Part shown: in pieces, positions 1 through 6,754 of the stretch
Layout of the letters: every line of letters begins with the position of its first letter
Numbering within the stretch: position 1 is the stretch's first letter
Notes under the pieces: generated by a model
Databases searched by the model: none
The model's input: the letters and a program-made list of their open reading frames with translations, nothing else
Told to the model about the DNA's origin: nothing
Program-made: the position numbers and the translations under genes
Origin: Rhodoferax sp.
Lineage (GTDB): Bacteria; Pseudomonadota; Gammaproteobacteria; Burkholderiales; Burkholderiaceae_C
Length of the DNA stretch: 8,779 bases
Direction: 5' to 3'
NCBI GenBank assembly: GCA_023231075.1
Contig: JALNWC010000083.1
Location: 1 to 8,779 of the forward strand

Positions 1-1674
1 CACAAAAAATTCATTACCCGTCAACATTTTTCCGCCCATGGCGCGCGTGCTGCGCTGGTAATTGATTTCTGCACCATGACTGTCACACAGTTCCCGGCAA
101 ATATAAAGCCCCAGGCCACTGGAACGACTCTCGGAGGAAAAAAAAGGTTCAAACAAGTGCTGTTCAACGGAAGGGTCCAGTGGGGCACCGTCGCTCCAGA
201 CCCGCAGGCAGATGCTCGCGCTCGCCCCGGCGCCCCAGCTTTTGTCCAGACTGATCTGGATGGCATCGGGTTGCGCGCTGATGTAGCGTTGGGCGTTGTC
301 CAGCAGGTTGATCAGAATGCGTCGCAAATGTTCGGGGTCAAACCAGACCCAGGCCTGGGTGTTGGGCAGGCGTACCGCAATATCGGGCCTGTTCCTGCCT
401 TGTGATTGCCAGTCCCGACAAATTCGTGGCAGGGTGAGTGTCAAGTCGAGTGGCTGAGCCTGAACCACATGGTCCTTGTCTGGCGACTGGACGACGTGCA
501 GGATGTCATGCACCGTCTTTTCAAGTCGCTGGGCATTTTGCTGTACCAGTCGGCTCAATTGCTGTTGTCCGGGGTCTGACAGGTCTTCTGCCAGCAGGGC
601 ATTGGCTTGCACAATGGCGGCCAGGGGGTTGCGTATTTCATGGGCGACCGCGGCTGACATGCGCCCCATGCTGGCAAATTTCTCAACGCGCAAACGTGCC
701 TGCAATTCCCTTTGGTCCCGCAAAAAAATCACGCACATGCCTTGCGCGTCCGGATTCAATTTGGCGGTCAGTTGGGTTTGTGCCATGACCAGCCGTGTTC
801 CACGGCCTTCGTGCTGGATGCTGATTTCAAGATGTTGCGTCATCTGTGTTCTAAAGGTCTCGTCAATCAACTCCCGCAGACCCTGCCAACCCGGTGCATT
901 GGCCAAAATCAAAGGCTGATTTTGCGCGCCCGCCGGGACGCTTAATTGTCTTTGTGCTGCGGGGTTGGCGGATCGAACCCTGTACTGCGCATCGACCACC
1001 AGAACGCCATCGCCCAGCGTTTCAATGATCAGCTCATTGACTTGCCGCTGCACCGCTGCAGCCATCTGACTGCGCTGTGCTTTTAACTCAATGCTGGCCA
1101 GTCGACTCGCCATTTGTCTGGCGATAAAAGAAATGGCAAAGCAGCCCGCGCCCGTCAGTGCGGCTTGGGAAAAAAGGGCGCTGGCGTTCCAGGGTGCTTG
1201 CAGCGACAGCCAGCCGGCGTAGGCAAACAACAGCAGTGTGACACTGGCCGCACTGGCGAGCGCCCGCAACTGTGACCCAAGGACCGAGGCCATCAAGACT
1301 GGCAGGGCAAACAGCGGGGTGTAGTTGATGCTGCTGTCCTGCAGGGTTTGCAGCGCGGCAAACGCCAGCAAATCCACGCCCAGTGTGCGTAGCCAGGCAC
1401 CATTGAATCGCAGTCCTGTCTGTTGTGGCGCAGGCATCACGCGCTCTGCCAGCGTGGCGATCAGGTAGGCCGTGCAGATCAACAGGGGTGTCAGGCCGGG
1501 TGCGGTGGCCAGAGCCAGCAGGCTGGCCTGCAGTGCCACCAGCACCCCGCCCAGAGTGGCACGAGCGGTCATGAAGCTGCGCCATAAACGATCAAACTCG
1601 TCGGGGTGGTCGTTGAAGTCGGCCTTGGATGGCTTCTTTCCAGACCCGAGGGATGCCAGCGCGGGCAATTTCAT
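1..1674 (-). CDS. pilS: PilS-type sensor histidine kinase (3' end cut by window edge)
   Basis: Membrane sensor kinase, expected to phosphorylate the response regulator PilR and so control type IV pilin transcription. Reading from ATG at 1674, 558 codons stay open to the window edge. Visible parts: about six hydrophobic segments between residues 40 and 185, a PAS-like region at about 212-320, a HisKA H-box (AVAHEIRNPLAAI, phospho-acceptor His345), an N-box (NLLDNAQ, Asn456 and Asn460) and a G2 box (SSGLGLYIC, 518-526). The G1 region reads VWSDGAPL rather than the usual DxGxG. The six-segment N-terminus plus PAS, and the PP0621/CcsA neighbours, favour PilS over other kinases. By comparison with the family only a few C-terminal residues should be missing; pilR would be expected next, to the left. 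The ATG immediately follows the TGA of the upstream gene (TGAATG), which suggests translational coupling. The Ser and Pro in the G1 box are the only oddity; the exact symbol is inferred from architecture and context. Confidence 0.88.
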   Translation of the reverse strand, partial: MKLPALASLGSGKKPSKADFNDHPDEFDRLWRSFMTARATLGGVLVALQASLLALATAPGLTPLLICTAYLIATLAERVMPAPQQTGLRFNGAWLRTLGVDLLAFAALQTLQDSSINYTPLFALPVLMASVLGSQLRALASAASVTLLLFAYAGWLSLQAPWNASALFSQAALTGAGCFAISFIARQMASRLASIELKAQRSQMAAAVQRQVNELIIETLGDGVLVVDAQYRVRSANPAAQRQLSVPAGAQNQPLILANAPGWQGLRELIDETFRTQMTQHLEISIQHEGRGTRLVMAQTQLTAKLNPDAQGMCVIFLRDQRELQARLRVEKFASMGRMSAAVAHEIRNPLAAIVQANALLAEDLSDPGQQQLSRLVQQNAQRLEKTVHDILHVVQSPDKDHVVQAQPLDLTLTLPRICRDWQSQGRNRPDIAVRLPNTQAWVWFDPEHLRRILINLLDNAQRYISAQPDAIQISLDKSWGAGASASICLRVWSDGAPLDPSVEQHLFEPFFSSESRSSGLGLYICRELCDSHGAEINYQRSTRAMGGKMLTGNEFFV

Positions 1675-1902
1675 TCAGGGTTCCGCTTGATGCAGGTGCT
1701 CCAGTCCGCAATAGCTTCCGCGCTGACCCTGAACCGCCTCTGCTCGGGGAATGTGCACATGACAGTGGCTGCATGCCACGGTATCCAGCGGCGGGGGCGT
1801 CTGGCCGGGCGACGAAGGCGGGCGCTGGCTCATGGCAGATGCGCGGCTGCGCCAGAGCCAGACGCCGGCCAGCACCACCAGCAAAACCAGCAAGGCTTTC
1901 AC
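1675..1902 (-). CDS. PP0621-family small protein, membrane anchor plus Cys/His cluster
   Basis: A 75-residue protein starting at GTG 1902. Residues 2-17 form one hydrophobic membrane segment (KALLVLLVVLAGVWLW) followed by Arg residues, a Pro/Ser-rich linker at 22-40, then a compact cluster C44-x2-C47 ... C65-x3-H69 that looks like a small metal-binding knuckle. This matches the layout of the PP0621 family (named after a Pseudomonas putida protein), for which I know no function. The GTG start is chosen because it gives the family-typical N-terminus and a 4-base GTGA overlap with the stop of the upstream CcsA-like gene; extending further upstream would only add residues read inside that gene. 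It sits between a cytochrome assembly gene and pilS and is evidently co-transcribed with both. A role in redox or metal sensing is speculation. Confidence 0.85.
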   Translation of the reverse strand: MKALLVLLVVLAGVWLWRSRASAMSQRPPSSPGQTPPPLDTVACSHCHVHIPRAEAVQGQRGSYCGLEHLHQAEP

Positions 1903-2702
1903 AGCGCTTGCCCCAGCACGACTTCCATGACAAAACGGGAGCCCACATAAGCCAGCAGCAGCAGGCCCGAGCCCGCGTAGAGGAAGCGCACCGCGCGCTT
2001 GCCACGCCAGCCAAAACGGACCCGCCCCACCATCAATATCGCAAACGTCAGCCAGGACAAGACCGAAAAAATGGTCTTGTGATCCCACTTGATGGCGTGA
2101 CCGCCACCATACAACTGGTTGCCAAAGAAGAAGCCGGCCAGCAGGGTGGCACTCAGCAGAATGAATCCCAGGCTGACAAAGCGAAAGGTCAGGCGCTCCA
2201 TGGTCAGCAGGGGCAAGCCGCTGACCGCGTTGGCGGCCACACGAATGCGTGCTTCAGCGCGCGTCATGAACCAGGCGTGTACCACGGCCACGGCAAACAG
2301 GCCGTAGGAGGCAATGCCCAGAGCCCAATGCAGCGGCAGCCAGGTCGAGGCGCTGGCATGCAGGGCATTGCCAGGGAACAGCAAGGCCAACAGCACGGCG
2401 GCGGAGCCGGCACTGGACAACAGCCAGGGTGTTTTGAGCTGGGGAAAAACGTGGCTTTCAATGGCATACACCAGCCCGACCAGCCAGGTGGTGACGGACA
2501 GCGCCGGCGCGAAGCCGAAACGCGGCTCACTGCCCCACAACCCCCAAGCCAGTAACACCCCATGCAAACACCACGCCACCCAGGCTGCAATCCGGGGCAG
2601 CCTCTGGCCCGCGCGCGCGGCACCCATGGCCGAAGCCGCGTAGGCCGCCGACGCGCCCAGGGCCAGGGTTAAAGTGAAGGGAGTTGCGCTGGCTAAAATC
2701 AT
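1899..2702 (-). CDS. YpjD/CcsA-like cytochrome c assembly family membrane protein
   Basis: A 267-residue polytopic inner-membrane protein of the CcsA/HemX/YpjD family, with about eight hydrophobic segments. Recognisable stretches are RFGF (61-64), IESHVFPQL (81-89), LPLHWALGIASYGLF (122-136), LTMERLTFRFVSLGF (166-180) and WDHKTIFSVLSW (206-217). His84, His125 and His208 lie in conserved-looking positions and are candidate haem ligands by analogy with CcsA, but the long CcsA tryptophan-rich WWD loop is not present, as is usual for the short YpjD form. The start is placed at ATG 2702 (MILASATP); a GTG two codons upstream at 2708 is possible, and neither has a strong ribosome binding site. It is first in the minus-strand operon with the PP0621-family gene and pilS. 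The divergent neighbour is ffh; ypjD is also beside ffh in Escherichia coli, which supports the family call. Whether it truly acts in cytochrome c maturation is unproven. Confidence 0.85.
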   Translation of the reverse strand: MILASATPFTLTLALGASAAYAASAMGAARAGQRLPRIAAWVAWCLHGVLLAWGLWGSEPRFGFAPALSVTTWLVGLVYAIESHVFPQLKTPWLLSSAGSAAVLLALLFPGNALHASASTWLPLHWALGIASYGLFAVAVVHAWFMTRAEARIRVAANAVSGLPLLTMERLTFRFVSLGFILLSATLLAGFFFGNQLYGGGHAIKWDHKTIFSVLSWLTFAILMVGRVRFGWRGKRAVRFLYAGSGLLLLAYVGSRFVMEVVLGQAL

Positions 2703-2780
2703 GGACACAGTTTAGCGTTTTGTATCCTGTCTTCACCCCCTTGGCATTAACTCAGGTTCCGTTTGCCGGAAAAATACCCT
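2703..2780. promoter_or_regulatory. Divergent promoter region between ypjD-like gene and ffh
   Basis: This 78-bp, relatively AT-rich gap must hold the start signals for ffh to the right and for the ypjD/PP0621/pilS operon to the left. I see no convincing pair of -35 and -10 boxes in either direction. A GGA at 2768-2770 lies about ten bases before the ffh ATG and may serve as a weak ribosome binding site. The regulatory role is inferred from gene orientation. Confidence 0.45.
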
Positions 2781-4145
2781 ATGGCCTCCGCTCTCACCGA
2801 CAAACTCTCGCGCCTGGTCAAAGAAATACGCGGCCAGGCCCGCATCACCGAATCCAACGTGTCCGACATGCTGCGCGAGGTGCGCATGGCGCTGCTGGAG
2901 GCCGACGTGGCGCTGCCGGTGGTGCGCGACTTCATCGCCCGGGTCAAGGAAAAGGCACTGGGCCAGGATGTGCTGGGCTCGCTCACGCCGGGGCAGGCGC
3001 TGGTGAGCATTGTCAACAAGGAGTTGGCCGCCACCATGGGCGACGGTGTCAGTGACATCAACCTGGCGGCGCAGCCACCCGCCGTGATTCTGATGGCGGG
3101 TTTGCAGGGGGCGGGCAAAACCACCACCACCGCCAAGCTGGCCAAACATCTGATCGAAAAGCGCAACAAGAAAGTGCTCACGGTCTCGGGCGACGTCTAC
3201 CGCCCGGCCGCCATCGAGCAGCTCAAAACCGTCACGGCCCAGGCCGGGGCCGAGTGGTTTCCCAGCAGCGCGGATCAAAAACCGGTGGCCATTGCGCTGG
3301 CGGCGCTGGACTATGCACGCAAACACTATTTTGACGTGCTGCTGGTCGACACTGCAGGCCGCCTGGCCATCGATGACGTGCTGATGCGCGAGATCAAAGA
3401 CCTGCACGCGGCCATCAACCCGGTGGAAACCCTGTTTGTGGTGGACGCCATGCAGGGCCAGGACGCCATCAACACCGCCAAGGCTTTCAAGGACGCGCTG
3501 CCGCTGACCGGCATCATCCTGACCAAGCTCGATGGCGACTCGCGTGGCGGTGCGGCTTTGTCGGTGCGCCAGGTCACCGGCGCGCCGATCAAGTTTGCCG
3601 GTACCAGCGAGAAGCTTGACGGCCTTGAAGTGTTCGACGCCGAGCGCCATGCCGGCCGTATTCTGGGCATGGGCGACATTCTGGCGCTGGTGGAGCAGGT
3701 CACGGCCGGGGTCGATATGGCCTCGGCGCAAAAACTGGCGGCCAAGGTCAAGAGCGGGGCCAGCTTTGACCTCAATGATTTTTTGAGCCAGATCCAGCAA
3801 ATGAAGCAGATGGGTGGTTTGAGCAGCCTGATGGACAAACTGCCTGCCGCCATGGCGGCCAAGGCCGGTCAGATGGACATGGGCCGGGTCGAGAAAGATG
3901 TCAAGCGCAAGGAAGGCATCATCCAGAGCATGACCCCGCTGGAGCGGCGCAAACCCGAACTCATCAAGGCCACCCGCAAGCGCCGTATTGCCGCTGGCGC
4001 GGGAGTGCAGGTGCAGGAGGTCAACCGCATGCTCAAGGAATTCGAGCAAATGCAGGACATGATGAAAAAAATGAAGGGCGGCGGCATGATGAAAATGATG
4101 AAGCGCATGGGCGGCATGAAAGGCATGCCGAAAATGCCGTTTTGA
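2781..4145 (+). CDS. ffh: Signal recognition particle GTPase Ffh
   Basis: The protein subunit of the bacterial signal recognition particle: it binds 4.5S RNA and signal sequences of nascent membrane proteins, and docks with FtsY at the inner membrane through paired GTPase domains. The 454-residue product has the family's usual length. The N domain covers about 1-90. The G domain carries the P-loop GLQGAGKTTT (107-116), DVYRPAA (138-144), DTAGRL (190-195) and TKLDGDSRGGAAL (248-260). The methionine-rich M domain runs from about 325 to the end, with the RNA-binding helix region RRIAAGAGVQVQEVNRML (401-418) and a Met/Gly/Lys-rich tail. E. coli has GSG where this protein has GAG. ATG 2781 is chosen because MASALTDKLSRLVKEIRG is the standard Ffh start; a six-codon upstream extension is possible but lacks homology. 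It is a single-gene unit, divergent from the ypjD-like gene and convergent with the lipoprotein gene. Confidence 0.98.
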   Translation: MASALTDKLSRLVKEIRGQARITESNVSDMLREVRMALLEADVALPVVRDFIARVKEKALGQDVLGSLTPGQALVSIVNKELAATMGDGVSDINLAAQPPAVILMAGLQGAGKTTTTAKLAKHLIEKRNKKVLTVSGDVYRPAAIEQLKTVTAQAGAEWFPSSADQKPVAIALAALDYARKHYFDVLLVDTAGRLAIDDVLMREIKDLHAAINPVETLFVVDAMQGQDAINTAKAFKDALPLTGIILTKLDGDSRGGAALSVRQVTGAPIKFAGTSEKLDGLEVFDAERHAGRILGMGDILALVEQVTAGVDMASAQKLAAKVKSGASFDLNDFLSQIQQMKQMGGLSSLMDKLPAAMAAKAGQMDMGRVEKDVKRKEGIIQSMTPLERRKPELIKATRKRRIAAGAGVQVQEVNRMLKEFEQMQDMMKKMKGGGMMKMMKRMGGMKGMPKMPF

Positions 4146-4156
4146 CCCGTGCGCGT

Positions 4157-4178
4157 GGCCTTGCCGGCCTCAATTTTT
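4157..4178 (+). terminator. Possible weak terminator after ffh
   Basis: Twelve bases after the ffh stop, GGCC (4157-4160) can pair with GGCC (4166-4169) across a five-base loop, and TCAATTTTT follows. The stem is only four base pairs, so this is a weak candidate. Its T-run lies inside the 3' end of the convergent lipoprotein gene. Confidence 0.25.
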
Positions 4179-4865
4179 CTGTAATGCCAAATCAATGCGC
4201 CGCTGGGTTTTCGCAGCGGCGTGCGCCTCGCCGGCAGCCAGCTGGCGTTTGAGTTGCACGCCCAGCCAGGCCAGCAAGGGCCGACGCCAACCCTGATCTG
4301 ACGCCGTTTCAACCGCCAGATCCAGGTCGATACTGCTCAACGGCTGCCTCTGGATCAGCGCCCCTGCAGCCACCAGGCGCGCCAAGGGGTCTTCGATCTG
4401 ATGGAGTTTGTTTTGACTTGGGGCGCTTGCGCCCTGTTCAGGCTTGGCCGTCTGCCCGGCTTGGGCCTGGCTTTGTGTCACCAGCGCGTGGTAGTGCGTG
4501 GGCAATTGCGCCGCTTGCAGCGTGTCCCAGCGCCCCGCAATGAAGCTGGCGTAGGCCTGCTCCGCCGGTGCGGCGTCCTGTGCCACGGCCGCAAAACCCG
4601 CACAGGGTTTCATCACCAGACTGGCCACTTCCGTGGCACAGCGCAGCAATTCGATACGTGCCATCAGGTCGGGGCGGCCGGTGCGGGCAACTTCGGCTTT
4701 GGCGCGCTCAAACTCAACTTCTGCCACCCGCGTATTGCCGCTCAGGTAAGCCGATGTGTAACTCTTGAGCGCTGCAAAAGACTGACTCTGCCAGTCGGGT
4801 GGCGGTGGCGCGCTGGCACAAGCCAGCAGCAGCAGGGTGGCCGTCAGGGCTGGAAAATGTCTCAT
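4170..4865 (-). CDS. Unrecognised outer-membrane-type lipoprotein in Mla-like operon
   Basis: I do not recognise the family. The 231-residue product starts MRHFPALTATLLLLACAS, a lipoprotein signal with lipobox LLAC and predicted lipidated Cys16. Ala and Ser follow the Cys with no Asp at +2, which by the usual Lol rule predicts transfer to the outer membrane. The mature part looks mostly helical: a segment rich in Ala, Glu and Arg at 45-85 contains Cys76 and Cys88 (a possible disulfide), a Gln/Ala/Ser/Pro-rich linker covers about 131-154, and a second helical part runs from 155 to 231. It lacks the look of the PqiC/ABC_trans_aux lipoproteins that accompany other MCE systems. ATG 4865 is chosen because it gives the signal peptide and a 4-base ATGA overlap with the stop of the MCE gene upstream; this coupling suggests it works with that protein, perhaps as an outer-membrane partner for lipid transfer (inference). 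Confidence 0.85.
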   Translation of the reverse strand: MRHFPALTATLLLLACASAPPPPDWQSQSFAALKSYTSAYLSGNTRVAEVEFERAKAEVARTGRPDLMARIELLRCATEVASLVMKPCAGFAAVAQDAAPAEQAYASFIAGRWDTLQAAQLPTHYHALVTQSQAQAGQTAKPEQGASAPSQNKLHQIEDPLARLVAAGALIQRQPLSSIDLDLAVETASDQGWRRPLLAWLGVQLKRQLAAGEAHAAAKTQRRIDLALQKN

Positions 4866-5827
4866 GGCAACTTGATCTCGGTATCGCGGGCAAACGGCCA
4901 CTTGCGGTTGATCTCATCAGTGAGTTGGCTCAGGCGGCGCAAGCTGGCCTCGACTTCGGCGCGCAAGGCGCCCAGGTCGGTGCTGGCCACGCGCACATTG
5001 GCGCCCACGGCCTGGGCTTCGGCCAGCACCGCGTCGACTTTTTTCAGGGTATTTCGGCTGTCACTCAGGACATTCTGGAGCTCGTCCAGCGCCGCTTTGC
5101 CGCTGCTCAGGGTGGCCTGTGTGTTGTCCACCACGCCGCCCTTGTCGAACACGCGTTGCTCCGTCTTGGCCAGCAGGCTGTCGATGCGCTCCAGCGTTTG
5201 CATGATTTTTTTCGCGTTGTCATCGCTGCCCATCACGCCCGAGAGCACGCCATAGCGACCGTTCATGCGTCCGGTGGTGGTTTTGAGTTGACCCAGACTG
5301 GTGTTCAGCGGCGACTCGGTGCCGGTCATGGCTTCCAGATTTTCCAGCAGCGCCCGGGCCGACGCGATCAGGCGCGGCATCTCGGCCGAGGTGTCGCCAC
5401 GCAACAGCGTGCGCTCCGAGTCGGGTGGCAGCGGCGGGTCGCTCAGGATGCCGCTGTAGGCGCGGATGCGGGTGTCGCCCATCATGCCGCGCTCCAGGGT
5501 AAAGATGCTGGAACTGCGCAACCAGTGCGCCAGTTTATGCGGCACATCAATCACCATGCGGGCCATGCCGTCAGGCGCCAGCTCAATCCGGCGCACCCGG
5601 CCAATCGGAAAACCCGCAAAGGTCAGGTCCATGCCCACCATCACGCCCTCGGAATCGTCCGAGATCAGCACCAGCTGCTGGGTGCTCTCAAAGACACCCC
5701 GGGCCACCATCACGTAAAGCACAAAACCCGCCACCAGGGCGGCTATCAGCAACAGCAGCCCCTTGGCGCGGCGCTCGATGCGGGATATTGCGGGGCTGGG
5801 TTCGGTGGGGTCGGTCATGGGCGGCAT
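4862..5827 (-). CDS. MlaD-like MCE-domain protein
   Basis: A periplasmic substrate-binding/tunnel component of MlaFEDB-type lipid transporters, anchored in the inner membrane. The 321-residue product has one membrane segment at about 23-42 (GLLLLIAALVAGFVLYVMVA). A single MCE domain follows at about 45-145, with the recognisable stretch VMVGMDLTFAGFPIGRVRRI (62-81) and LERGMMGDTRI (111-121). A long, largely helical C-terminal region (150-310) with regularly spaced Leu and Ala should form a coiled coil, as MCE proteins use to build hexameric tubes. The tail ends INRKWPFARDTEIKLP. The start is uncertain: ATG 5827 and ATG 5818 differ by three residues, a TTG at 5872 would overlap the permease gene, and none has a clear ribosome binding site. 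It lies 25 bases after the permease stop and overlaps the lipoprotein start by four bases, so the three genes form one operon. The exact substrate cannot be read from sequence. Confidence 0.92.
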   Translation of the reverse strand: MPPMTDPTEPSPAISRIERRAKGLLLLIAALVAGFVLYVMVARGVFESTQQLVLISDDSEGVMVGMDLTFAGFPIGRVRRIELAPDGMARMVIDVPHKLAHWLRSSSIFTLERGMMGDTRIRAYSGILSDPPLPPDSERTLLRGDTSAEMPRLIASARALLENLEAMTGTESPLNTSLGQLKTTTGRMNGRYGVLSGVMGSDDNAKKIMQTLERIDSLLAKTEQRVFDKGGVVDNTQATLSSGKAALDELQNVLSDSRNTLKKVDAVLAEAQAVGANVRVASTDLGALRAEVEASLRRLSQLTDEINRKWPFARDTEIKLP

Positions 5828-5852
5828 CGGATGAATCAGACTTTTGGGTGGG

Positions 5853-6647
5853 TCAGATGTATTTGACAACAAGCGAGATCGCTTCCAGTAAAAACAAGAC
5901 CATGAACAGGCGCACGGCGCCGGGCTGGATCGTATCGGTAACGCGCTGTTGCGCTGCCTCCAGGCTGGCAGCCATGGGCACCACGGCCACCGCCAGACTG
6001 AAAAACAGGGTTTTCAGAACAAAGCCCAGGCTGACCGGCAAATCAAACACCTGGCCCACGGTGCGCGTGAAGCCGGGCAAGCCCCAGGGCGACAGGCCAT
6101 AGACCGTGAGGTAGGCCAGCACCAGAATCACCATACTGCTCAGCGTGGCCAGCGCCAGCACCGCAAAGGCATCGGCCAGCACGCGCGGCGTCAAATGGTC
6201 GCGCAAATGATCGAGGTCGAGCGTTTTTTGCACCAAGGCTGGTTTGTTGGCCACACCCACAGCCCCCGCGTTGAAGGCCAGCCCCGCGCGCAAGGCCACG
6301 AACAAGGCGGCCGCCAGCGGGATGAGTTCCAGCACCAGCACCCGCACCACCATTTGCAAGGCATATTGCGACAGACCGTAGCTCAGCGCGGTGACCACCA
6401 CAATGCGGATCAGCACCAGGCTCAGTAGGGCTGAAAGCGCCGTGAACCAGGGAATGACCCGCCAGGTGCTGGTGTAGATGTGCTGGGCGGTCCGGCGGCG
6501 GAACTCTGGCGTATAACTGCCCGGGCTGAGCGCCAGCACCAGCACCAGCGCACCCACGTGCAGCATGTGCCACCAGCTGCGCACCTGGCGCAGCGGCGCA
6601 GTCAACCACAGGTTGCCTGAGGAGGGGGAGGTGGTTTGCGGGTGCAT
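5853..6647 (-). CDS. Divergent MlaE-like ABC transporter permease
   Basis: An integral inner-membrane protein of the MlaE/YrbE permease family, whose members move phospholipids between the inner membrane and an MCE-protein tunnel. The 264 residues match the family length (E. coli MlaE has 260). About five hydrophobic stretches are visible: 31-41, 65-90, 97-120, 157-184 and 205-226, plus a C-terminal one at 246-262. By eye, LELIPLAAALFVALRAG (106-122) corresponds to LRELGPVVAALLFAGRAG of MlaE. The following cytoplasmic loop, which in MlaE contains AEIG...TEQ and contacts the ATPase MlaF, reads NAGAVGVANKPALVQKT here and lacks the Glu and the Glu-Gln pair. ATG 6647 is the only good start; no strong ribosome binding site is visible. 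It is first of three genes (permease, MCE protein, lipoprotein). No ATPase gene is next to it. It may use an ATPase encoded elsewhere, or work without one. Confidence 0.85.
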   Translation of the reverse strand: MHPQTTSPSSGNLWLTAPLRQVRSWWHMLHVGALVLVLALSPGSYTPEFRRRTAQHIYTSTWRVIPWFTALSALLSLVLIRIVVVTALSYGLSQYALQMVVRVLVLELIPLAAALFVALRAGLAFNAGAVGVANKPALVQKTLDLDHLRDHLTPRVLADAFAVLALATLSSMVILVLAYLTVYGLSPWGLPGFTRTVGQVFDLPVSLGFVLKTLFFSLAVAVVPMAASLEAAQQRVTDTIQPGAVRLFMVLFLLEAISLVVKYI

Positions 6648-6718
6648 GGCGTGATGATACTGAGCTTGCCGTCAGGTATGCAGGCGGCGCATTTCGGGAT
6701 TCCTGGCGCCATCATGGC

Positions 6719-6748
6719 TTGATAAATTGCCAGCTTAGCGCATTTAAA
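6719..6748 (+). promoter_or_regulatory. Possible sigma-70-like promoter
   Basis: TTGATA (6719-6724) and TTTAAA (6743-6748) are separated by 18 bases and resemble -35 and -10 elements on the plus strand. Transcription would begin near 6755 and could stop at the terminator ending at 6896. Such matches occur by chance, so confidence is low. Confidence 0.25.
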
Positions 6749-6754
6749 CGCTCG

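Noticed and set aside
1088..1585. 165-codon open frame on the minus strand
   Set aside because: It is out of frame within pilS, covering the membrane segments of the real reading frame.
1629..2555. 308-codon open frame on the plus strand
   Set aside because: It is opposite the ypjD-like and PP0621-family genes, which have clear family features and coupled starts and stops.
2733..4049. 438-codon open frame on the minus strand
   Set aside because: It is antisense to ffh, rich in His, Gln, Arg and Gly as expected from GC-rich shadow frames, and has no recognisable domain.
4126..4145. ATGCCG/ATGCCG repeat at the ffh 3' end as a terminator
   Set aside because: The copies are direct, not inverted, and are explained by the Met-Pro codons of the Ffh C-terminus.
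4799..5866. 355-codon open frame on the plus strand
   Set aside because: It is antisense to the MCE gene and lipoprotein start, with low-complexity His/Gln/Ala/Gly content and no domain.
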